From the NCBI GenBank assembly GCA_963573315.1, contig OY752149.1, positions 1,612,001 to 1,676,000 on the forward strand: a DNA stretch of 64,000 bases, written 5' to 3'. Numbering within the stretch: the stretch's first letter is position 1; the number at the start of each line of letters is the position of its first letter. The notes below the pieces were generated by a model. It saw only the letters and a program-made list of their open reading frames with translations. It was not told where the DNA came from and ran no database searches. This DNA comes from Entomortierella parvispora (lineage: Eukaryota; Mortierellomycota; Mortierellomycetes; Mortierellales; Mortierellaceae). Below are positions 55,201 through 64,000 of the stretch, piece after piece. The position numbers and the translations under genes are program-made.

Positions 55201-58200
55201 TTGAGGCTGATGGCTGTTAAAGTCGAGGCGTTGTCACGAGCAGATCGTTGACGGGCACGGAGGGCAGCCTTGGCTTCGTCATCGAGATCACCTTGTTCCA
55301 AAGCAATCTCTTCTTGTTCGGCTTGAGTGAGGGGCCCCTCGTTATAGCTCCTCATCTCTTCATCCCAAATCATCCACAGGGCCTGAACCACACGGCAGAG
55401 TTCGACCGAGATAAACACCGAAATGGGAATCACGAACGTGTAGATGACATAAAAGTTCATCAGCTGACCGACAAACAGACCAGCATCCGAAGGCGAGTCC
55501 TCAAACTCGGGTCCTACTTGAGTCGTGTACCAAGCCAAAGGTGCACGCAGGTACTCAGAGTGGGTGCCGACATAGGCGAAACACATGGACGCCACCAACA
55601 GGAAAGCGTTAAAGACAAAGATGGCGACAATCATCCTGTTAAGTTTGGTCTCCATGGTGGAAAACTTGAGACCGGTGTTCTTCAGATTGCGCATCATCTT
55701 TGTATCGACACCTGCATAGAGGACCACACCATAAGCCCAGTCTGTGTTCTTGAGCCAACATCCACGAAGGGCAACATTGGACATGGTCACAGGCGCGACC
55801 TCGTCGATCTTTGTACGTGGGCTAATAACAGGAGTTCCAGATGCAGTCGAGCTCAGACTGTTGTAGCTTGAATCCTTGGCCATACTTGAGGATGACGATG
55901 ACAGCGACGAGTCCCCTTCCTGACCCCCCTTTTCCATCATGTCCTCCTTCTCGCTGGCCTGGTTGGCGGCGCTTGAAGTCGAGGTCGATCGCTCATGCAA
56001 AGTCTCGTAATTAAAGTCCGAGCCATCGTAGTGGAGCTTGACTCGTCCATCCAATCTCGACAGCCTCTCATTTGGCATCTCGGTCGTAAAAGTTCCCGTC
56101 AATCGGGTAATCTGTTCCAAAGTTGTCAGATCTGCAGTCAAAGTCAAGGCCGTCTTGCGCTTCAAATTTGTCTCTCCGTCCAGCTCGGACGTCTCAACAA
56201 AGCAGGCACCTTCGTCCATGGAGGTTGAAATGAGGACGACATCAGCCGGGATCTTGTCATTCTTGCAGATTTTGAGCACGTCACCCGGTCGAATGTCCTT
56301 GCTCCTGATGGGAATCAATTCTCCTTGGCGGACCAGTGTGCATTCGAGCGAGTTTGAGCGTTTGTCTTGCTGGTACCGACGCTATGAAATTCAGGGGGGG
56401 GTTAATCTTAAGCACAATGACAACAGTTACAAGAATAGAGCGTTGTGGAATAAATGAACAAAGACGTACATAGTCCTCGAGAGCATCTTTGATGGCCGTG
56501 ATGGTCAGGACCAACGCCAGGGGCAGGATCTCGGTAACGGGTGAAAGCGAGGGCTCTGCGCAGACAAAGATAGCGGCGCACAAAAAGTAGATGTTGTAAA
56601 AGCGCTTGAACTGGGTTTTTTTTGGATCGGGAAGAAAGGGTCAAAGTTTCGATTTGTTTGTCCAGTGTAACCATGGTCGCGTGTGTTTCGACAACAGGGA
56701 AAGAGTGACCGTGCAGAGCAGCGGTGTCCAAAAAATAAAGAGATCCGGGTGAATAATTCACACAAAGACGAGAATGTTCAGAGGAGGGAGAGAAAAGAGG
56801 AATGAGCAAACGTTAGTGCACAGATCCCGATGACAAAACATTTTTGTCTCCCTTGCAGGGCACTGTTGCGTCCTTGTCCGCCGCGCCAAACAGGTTATGG
56901 CAGGCATGAACTTTCCAGGAAGAAGGCCAATTTCTGCCCCCCCCCCAACCAAAGTTTATGACACGCGTAATCAATATTCCGATGGTCCTCATTATTTTCC
57001 GCAGGCCGTTATCCTCCATTGTTGTTGTGGTCATTGCTTGTAGCCTTGAGGATTGGCACATACCTGGAAGAGGAGGTTGACTGGCAAAAATGTCACAAGG
57101 GTATACTTTGTCGTCTTGATGTTGTTGGTAGGATACTTGTACCGAGGTTTCCGTGTCTTTGGGTCCAGATCTCTTCCTGGAAAGCCCGATCGCAGCACCT
57201 TGCGTAGTCGACCCCAGGCCGTATGGTCCATTCTCCTAGCCTCCTCCAAGACCGGGTCAGGGGGCACATTGAACTCGACCTCGTAAAACTCTTGTTTCGA
57301 GTCACCATCGGCCCCATCCCCATTGTTTCGGTTCAGGTCAAAGGATCGAATACTTGGTGCGATACTCGAACCTGCAAACTGCAAAAGATTCGTAAGGCGG
57401 TAATCGAAAAAGGACGATCGGATACCGGAGCCATTATTGTTATTGAGGTTCGTTGTGCTCGAGAGTTGGAGCGGGTTGTTGATGCCGAGCAATCCCTCCG
57501 ACCCCCTGTACCCGCCCGTTGCTCCTCCTCCAGCGGCTGCTGCCTGCTGTTGATTCAACTGGTGGACAGATGCAGGCCTGGAGGGCGGCACGAATGCCTT
57601 GGAAGAGAACGGAAGTCGAAAGCGTTGAGCCAGTGTGGCTGGTGGCATACTTGAAATGAGGGCGAGGTTCGTGGTCGAGGATCCTGCGGGGGCAGGCAAG
57701 GGACTCCCTGGTCGTGTCGTTGGGTTTGACATTGAGGGTGGGATGAACCCTGTGCCAAGGCCCAGAGAGGAAGCAGCAAGATAGTCGGTTGCGGTATTGA
57801 GGTTGGCCTTGAGGTAATCGTTCATCGTCATTTCTGACCCATTACCGCCAGCACTGTTGCCATTGCTGCTGTCCGCTGATCCAACGGTTATGGCTGCTGT
57901 CGTTGGTGGCGTGGTTTGGTTCGAGTCCTGTTCACTCTCTAACCGCTGTTGTTGCTCAAGCTCGAGTTGTTCAGCAGCTTCCGCGGCAGCAGCAGCCTCA
58001 GAGATGTCAGGGATGATCAAGTTCAAAATCTGGTATGCAGAGACAATCTTTTCCTCTTCCTCGTCATGATGATGATCGTGGTCATGCATGATGTTGCCCA
58101 TAGATTCGATCTGATCCTCGTCATGGACAAGGATATCGGGGATGACGGGATCCCAGGTCTCTGTACTCTGAGGTGGACCCTTGTCGACACTGAGATTGAG

Positions 58201-59043
58201 CTGTGCCTGAAGCAGATCGGAATCTTCCTGACTGACAGGTCCACTCTTTCTCTGGAACGAGTTGCTCGACAACACCGGAGCTGCACTCCCACTACGAGGT
58301 CGTCGTACTGTGGTGGAAGGTGGGGCAATCGCTGAGGAGGATGTAGACGAGGGTAAAGGGGCAAGACTCGGGGAAAGTGAGGGGGATGGAGGAGCCAATA
58401 GCGAGAGGTTGGCGGGTCTGGGCGAGGTAATAGATCCACTTCTGGATCGACCGCCGGCTGATGACGAAGACGAGGCGAAGGTGGAGTGTGAGGTAACATG
58501 GCGTAATTTGGAGGAGGGTGCCGAGAGGGTTCCTGGCGCCGTCCTTGGTGTTAGTGAAGACGATGATGGCGAGAGGGAGGAGGAGGAGGTGGGTCCCGTT
58601 GGAAGATCATCCGGCAAGACCTCTAGTCGGAGGGAAGAGGACGTGGTGGGCGTCCTGCTGGAGTTATGCGCCATTGGTAAGGAGCCGCTTCTGGGACGGG
58701 TGAGGAATTTGTTGGCGGTTGCGGGTGAAAGCGATCGGTTAATGGGGGATGAAGAGGGGGGGCTCTGCGAGGAGCTGGGGGTAGCAGAAGGCGGGGGTGG
58801 GGCGGAGGAAGATGGTAGGGCAGGGGACGACGGTGAGTGATATGAAGAAGCGATTGAGGACGAGGACGAGAAGGTGGAGGACGATCTGAGAGGTTGTTGC
58901 AGGTAGTTTGAGCGAGGAGGGGAGGAAGCCAGGTCTGGTTGTGGGAGAGCCAGGGACGAGACGGAGGAGGAGGAGGAAAGGGAGGAAGCGTTGTGGGGAG
59001 GGGAGCCAGGCACGGGCGGGTGCGGAGGACCCGATGAAGTCAT
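52297..59043 (-). CDS. P4-type ATPase (phospholipid flippase) with very long N-terminal extension
   Basis: Lipid flippase moving phospholipids to the cytosolic leaflet. The start at 59043 opens an uninterrupted exon whose first 600 or so residues are Ser/Pro-rich and low-complexity, including a His/acidic patch (HDHDHHHDEEEE). The flippase core begins PTNNIKTTKYTLVTFLPVNL and FKRFYNIYFL. Actuator DGET is in ELDGETNLKRK; the TM4 motif is PISVFISVEL; phosphorylation site DKTGT is in IFSDKTGTLTRN; the nucleotide-binding domain has SPDESALLEAL and KGADNVI; the hinge is GDGANDISMIQAAHVGVGIEG. The C-terminal cytosolic tail ends in a 25-residue acidic run. Introns fall near 57060-56610, 56470-56380, 53890-53790 and 53240-53150. 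P4-ATPases usually need a CDC50 partner, not seen here. Subclass uncertain. Confidence 0.93.
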
Positions 59044-61038
59044 GGGTGGCGATATGTGAGGACGAGAGCGACGGATGAAGAAGAAGAAGGGTGTTGGTGG
59101 GACAAGAAAAGGAAGAGAGGCGAGAAAGAAAGGGAAGGGAGAAGTGAAAGGAAGAAGAAGAACCTTGAAGTGGAGAAGAGAGGGGAGCGGACAAATGAAA
59201 AGAACTGTCTCGAGAGCAAATCAATAAGGGAGGAAAGAATAGATTGCGAGTGCAGATGGGGTGTGTGTGTTTGTTTGTGTGTATGCTGTAGGTGTATGAG
59301 CGTAGCAGAAGGAGGGAGAGAAGAAACGAGTGTCGCAGAAACAACCTGCACTGTAATCGTCTGCTCGCTCGAAATGGGATAAACTCGGCTCAGGAACAGA
59401 AGACACACAGACACTGGCCGCCACAGCCTGGAACAGGGGAGAGAGAATGGATTTTGTTGGATTGAGGGCACAGGGAGCACTGTCCTGTCCTCGAGTCGGA
59501 TCCAGGCTGGGTTGCTGTGTGCTGGGCGGAGAGCAGGAGGAAGGGGCGGGGGCAGCGGGGGCCAGAGAGACACTCGAATGGGGATGCAGCTCGAGTTTAT
59601 GCTAATGCAGCTCGGACGGAGGAGGAGGATAACGCGGGCAAGGGAGAGTGAGGTTGTGATGGAGTAAGGGAGGGAGAATGGAGGGAGAATGGAGGGAAGG
59701 AAGGGAGGATGGAAGGAGCAGGTAATGGATAAAGAGTAGGAGAAGGAGAAAAGAAAAAAGAGAAGAGAGAAAAAGGACACCTCACGAACGAACAAACAAC
59801 AGATGATTGGGGGTGCGCAAAAGGGGTCTGTCTGCCCGTCTGTCTGCCCGTCTGTCTGCCCGTCTGTCTGCCCTGTCTGCCCTGTCTGCCTTGTCTGTCG
59901 GTCTTTTGCGCCCTTTTGTTGTTCTCTGAAGACGACTCGCTCGATTCAACTCCAGTAAAGCCATCGAAAGAACAGGCAACACAAGGACACGGACGCCCTC
60001 TCTGCCGCCTCGACCTGTGCGGTGCGACATTGCTATTCTCGACTGCAGCGGTCCTTCTTCCTCTTCCTCTTCTCGACAACAGGGCGTTGCGAGAAGCTGG
60101 CGACGGGCAAACAGCCCACCAACGGCAACAACCGTGGGGACAATAATCAATGGGCGAATTTGAGCTTGCTTGCTGTTTGCGCGCAGGTACCCTCGTCACC
60201 TTTCTGGTTTTTTCTACTTTATTATTTTCTCTATTGTCTCTGCTGCTGTCTTATCCCTTAACGCCTTTTCTCATTCTTTTCTCTCTCTCTCTTTGTTCCC
60301 CTGCCGGCCTGAATTCCTGTCTTTCTCTTGTCTTTACCTCTTCCATCTCCACTCCATCTCACCGATACAGATCGAGCAAAGGATGGATCCACAGCCACGT
60401 TTTCCTCCTTCACCCCGTCTTCGCCCAAGGCAAAATTAAGCTTTTCGCCCTTTGTTGATCGCCCCTCTTTGAGCCATGCACACAAACAAGCAACACGCCT
60501 TCTCTTTGGGTTGCTTTCCACCCATCGCCACAAAACGCGTCCAGTGCCTTCACGTTGGTGTCCTGTGCTCACCCTCTTGACCCAGCCAACTAGCTCGTGC
60601 GCACAGTGGTAGACTTCTCTCGACCCTCATCTCCTTACTCGCTTTCCTGAGTCTATGTCATCAGCACCCTAAAGAGAGAAAAAAAAATAAAGGAGATCGA
60701 CCTGCCCTCTCACTCAAAAAAGGACGCCAACGTGATGATAGTCATCAAGCAGACACCTTGTTCGTTATGCTCTTTTGTTCTCGGGGGGCAGGGGTTTTAT
60801 TTCGTTCATTTGGACGAAACAGAGTTGAATGGCGCTCGTCGTGTTTTGTTCTCGTGCTAAAAATGCTGAGAAAGGTGGAAAAAAAAGGAGAGGCGCGTCC
60901 AGTGGGCCGATTCACCACCATATCGTGTCCTGTTGATCAGTCGCGTCTTTGGTCAGTGACCCCATGTCGACAAGATCACTTCAGGGGAGTCTGCAGAACA
61001 AAGAGGAGAAGAAAGGAACTTTCAATCCTCTTTTTTTA
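59044..61038. other. Intergenic region upstream of the P4-ATPase
   Basis: About 2 kb between the TMEM18 stop and the P4-ATPase start. The right side is the TMEM18 3' end; the left is rich in CT/GA stretches typical of 5' leaders here. It contains the 12-bp satellite at 59824-59900. No gene recognised. Confidence 0.45.
59824..59900 (+). repeat. Tandem CTGTCTGCCCGT satellite
   Basis: About three near-perfect 12-bp units (CTGTCTGCCCGT), then shortened CTGTCTGCC units decaying toward the right. Confidence 0.85.
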
Positions 61039-62041
61039 TTACTTTCGTTTTCTGGTCCGACTCTTCTGGACTTGTGCTCTCTTGACCTTAATCAACAAGC
61101 CGATTGTCGCCCGGAGAAGCAACAGCTAACAATTTCCCAAACAGATGCCAGAAAGGAAATGAGAGTCAGATCAAATTCGAACAAAGAAAATAAACGCCGT
61201 CCTCAGCCTCAAATGCAAACTCACCACAGCCAAGATCGCGTTGATCAGGAGAGGCAGTGCCCACACAAGACTCATGAAGACACCATGCGAATCAAAGTAG
61301 TTGTCGTCCGAAAAGAGCTGCCAGTGGCGGTGCCCGATCCCGTTCAGTGGCTCTGACAGGGCAGCCAGTACGACTTTATATGGTTGATCATGCAAGGAGA
61401 TGGTTAGCAAACGATGGGTCATGGGTACACAAAGACCAAGAGTCCAGTCAAAAATAGCAACATACTGGAGCAAAATAGCATGGCCCCAAGAGCGTTGGGT
61501 TTGTTCCGGAGCAGGATGATCGTGATAAAGATAATCAGGTGCAACGCCAGGATGATCTGGATCCAGGTCTGTTCCCACTCGACCTATTTTCAATCATACT
61601 CAAAGAGTCAGCACAGATCGTCGTCATGGCCATGGGCTGAGGGAGAGGAGGGTCAGGCAACAACAGTAACATCGATCTGCTTACAGAGGAGATGAATCCT
61701 GTGGCGGCCGCCTTCATGTCTGTCCATGCGACCTGCATATGTCCTATAACCGTCGTTGGTGAGGGCGATCCTTGGTGGTGTCCCGCGCCTGCTCCTCCAT
61801 GTAGTTGGTGCCAGAACTTTTCAAACGAGGCTGGGTCCGCAAAGTGTTTCTTTTGACCGTACTGTTGTTGCGGTGGTTGTTCCTGTTGCACTGGAGGTAC
61901 TGCAGAGTTTGAAGCAGAGGCGGAGGCATCGTCCATGAGCGAGTCAAAGAATGTGGAGGAGAATGGATGGGTGAACTGGTAGAGGGTATTCCAGAAGTCG
62001 TCCCAGAACTGGGCCGAGGACGTTGGCTGTGATGATGTCAT
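61039..62041 (-). CDS. TMEM18: TMEM18 family nuclear-membrane protein
   Basis: Exons 61685-62041, 61466-61583, 61225-61373 and 61039-61125 give 236 aa with all GT-AG junctions in frame. The N-terminal 115 residues are family-divergent (Gln/Pro-rich, then FADPASFEKFWHQL). The TMEM18 core follows: VEWEQTWIQIILALHLIIFI (TM1), RNKPNALGAMLFCSS, ALSEPLNGIGHRHWQLFSDD, NYFDSHGVFMSLVWALPLLI (the diagnostic 'YFD..G.F.S' motif). The last exon supplies a basic tail, KRAQVQKSRTRKRK, equivalent to the nuclear-localisation tail of animal TMEM18, an inner-nuclear-membrane DNA-binding protein linked to body mass. The function in fungi is unstudied as far as I know. The divergent partner is the dipeptidase gene. 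Confidence 0.88.
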
Positions 62042-62460
62042 GGAGCGGTCAGGGATGATGTGATTGCGGCGCGTCGGTTGTCCTGGAATGAATGTTTGCC
62101 ACCGAAAAGAAGAGACGCAATTGAGGTAATGAAGTTGAGTTTGTGGCGGAGAGAAAGGAGAGTGCCACCAAAAAGAAAAAAAAAAGGACAGGCGTGGACG
62201 TGGAATACAGAGGCTTGAGAAGGGCAGAAGGCTCTTTCCCATCACGGAGAAACAGACGGACAAAAAGAAACAGACCAGACTAGACGGCCCACTGTGTGAC
62301 GTGGGAAGGGGCACTGACTTTTTGCTGCGCGGAAACAGCTCGAAACTCAGAGAAGGATCAATTTGATTCCCCACACACGAGAACGGTCTGTTGTGTTTTT
62401 CTCTTCTTCTCTTCCCCCTCACTCTCCCTCCCTCCCTACTCCCCTCTCTTACACCTCACC
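62042..62460. promoter_or_regulatory. Head-to-head promoter interval, TMEM18 / dipeptidase
   Basis: A 419-bp gap separates the two start codons. A CT-rich leader (62400-62460) precedes the dipeptidase ATG, and an A-run (62175-62189) lies mid-way. No specific factor site identified. Confidence 0.5.
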
Positions 62461-64000
62461 ATGGACGCCCAGCTCAACCAGTTCTTTGCCCAGGTCGACA
62501 AGGACCAAAACATTTACGTCGATCGCCTTCGCGAGGTCGTCGCCATCCCCAGGTACCCATCTCTTCCTCTTCTTTTTCTCTCTTCTCTCGCCGTCTCCTT
62601 TTCTTTTCTTTAGAATCGAACCGTGGGAAACAGGGAATCAGATTCCCGAGCGGTCATGGGAACTCACCGGAAACTGAATCCATCTCTATACCTCAAGAGT
62701 ACATTCACACAAGTGTGCCGCTCTCTTCCCTTCAACATTTCGATTCTATCGGGTTCCCATGGACATTGTCATTCATTAGCGATCCTAACACAGAGAAAGC
62801 ACGCCTTATCACTGTCCAAGCACGAAGACTGACTCGATTCTCTCCCCGTTCAATTTAGTGTCTCCTCCGATGTCACTCTCCGCCCTCAAGTTTTCCGCAT
62901 GGGCGAGTGGATCCAAAAGGAGCTTACCCGTCTTGGTGTCGAGTAAGTTCTCGACAGGAGGTTTTTTTCCAGCGCAAACACATGGATTGTATCCCAGTCA
63001 ATTGAACATCTTTATCCTTACTCTCAACCCGATCAGATTCGTCACCCGTGATCCTGGCACCCACGAGATGGATGGGCACACTCTTCAGCTCCCTCCTATT
63101 GTCTTGGGTGCCTATGGCCGTGATCCCGCCAAGAAGACCGTTTTGGTCTATGGCCATTACGATGTCCAGCCTGCCCTCAAGGAGGATGGTTGGGCCACCG
63201 AGCCCTTCGAGTTGATTGAGAACGAGAAGGGTGAGCTCGTTGGACGTGGTTCCACCGATGACAAAGGTCCCATTCTCGGATGGTTGAACGCCATCGAGGC
63301 CCACCAGAAGCTCGGTCTTGAGCTCCCCGTCAACCTCCGCATGTGCTTCGAGGGTATGCAGCAGGATGATTTTATGAGAATGTGGAGACAATTGCATGTT
63401 GAGAGTGGCCGACTAAATAACTTATTCGATGCTGCACTTTGTTAGGTATGGAGGAGAACGGATCCGAGGGCTTGGATGATGTTATTATTGCCGAGGCTAA
63501 GGGCTGGTTCAAGGATGTCGATGCCGTCTGCATCAGTGACAACTACTGGTTGGGTGACAGCAAGCCCTGCATCACCTACGGTCTCCGTGGAATTTCCTAC
63601 TACAAGGTTGCCATCAAGGGACCTGGCCGTGATCTCCACTCTGGTGTCTTTGGCGGCACTGTGCATGAGCCCATGACCGACTTGGCCTACATCTTCTCCA
63701 AGCTCGTTACGCCCCAGGGCAAGATCCTGATCCCCGGCATCATGGACGATGTTGCACCATCCACTGGTATTGTTCTCATTTTCAGTTGAATTTCTGTTCT
63801 TCAGCGACGACATGTCTCGCAGCAGTCTTTAAACTGACATTATTTTATGAAAAAAAATAGCTGCTGAGGAGGCTTCCTACCCTCCCTTGGACTTCAACTT
63901 GCAGACTCTCCACAACGCCATCGATGCTACCAACACAATCCATGACAACCACATTGATGCCTTGAAGGGTCGCTGGCGTTACCCCTCCCTCTCTCTCCAC
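62461..64000 (+). CDS. DUG1: Cys-Gly metallodipeptidase (Dug1/CNDP2, peptidase M20), truncated by window edge
   Basis: Zn/Mn dipeptidase that splits Cys-Gly from glutathione breakdown. Exons 62461-62552, 62858-62942, 63036-63353, 63446-63766 and 63860 to beyond 64000 are in frame. Motifs: [20 protein letters not shown]; the first metal ligand His in [12 protein letters not shown]; bridging Asp in [14 protein letters not shown]; catalytic and ligand Glu pair in [11 protein letters not shown]; and metal ligand Asp in [29 protein letters not shown] and [15 protein letters not shown] are characteristic of the Dug1/CNDP2 branch. The last metal ligand His lies outside the window. In yeast it acts alone on Cys-Gly and with Dug2-Dug3 on glutathione. 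Confidence 0.95.

Noticed and set aside
61171-61593. 140-codon frame on the minus strand through the TMEM18 locus taken as a single protein
   Set aside because: It reads through a GT-AG intron; only its middle part (ALSEPLNGIGHRHWQLFS) is coding, and splicing gives a complete TMEM18 protein.

Overview
The window is nuclear DNA of a filamentous fungus. Genes are split by short GT-AG introns, carry fungal markers (lanosterol 14-alpha-demethylase, kinesin-5, PEX16, Dug1-type dipeptidase), and include genes shared with animals that yeasts commonly lack (USP48-type ubiquitin protease with a C-terminal ubiquitin-like domain, TMEM18, SLC35F6). With the ABCA-type transporters this points to an early-diverging lineage, most likely Mortierellomycota or Mucoromycota. 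The placement is inferred; no search was run. Gene models were built by hand from reading frames and splice signals.

Layout. 1-8.8 kb: an ABCA transporter running off the left edge (-), glyoxylate/hydroxypyruvate reductase (-), a frameshifted ubiquitin-conjugating-enzyme pseudogene (-) head-to-head with the ribosome maturation factor SDO1 (+), then COQ4 (-) head-to-head with the SPOUT arginine methyltransferase SFM1 (+). 9.7-26.5 kb: a second ABCA transporter (+), ERG11/CYP51 (+), USP48 (-) and kinesin-5 (-). 26.7-33.3 kb is the accessory part: tRNA-His, a BTB/POZ gene, a foldback repeat, a gag-bearing retroelement remnant ending beside a tRNA-Phe gene, a 785-bp LTR-like insert on the other side of that tRNA flanked by a 47-bp duplication of the tRNA 5' half and leader, and a small secreted-protein gene with a broken upstream paralogue. 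34-52 kb: a J-domain protein, VPS68/TMEM50, SLC35F6, PEX16, ribosomal protein eS7, a PWWP-domain protein and phosphoserine aminotransferase. 52.3-64 kb: a P4-ATPase with an unusually long N-terminus, TMEM18, and a Dug1/CNDP2 dipeptidase running off the right edge.

Most genes are unrelated housekeeping functions; there is no metabolic cluster. Several share head-to-head promoters of about 210-420 bp. The most unusual material is around tRNA-Phe (30.5-31.5 kb): the insert has TG...CA inverted termini, a TATA box, a long imperfect hairpin, an intron-like segment ending in a copy of the sequence just before it, and three tandem 26-nt hairpins, one with compensatory stem changes. Both tRNA genes also have paired ATCACGTG(AT) palindromes at similar upstream distances.
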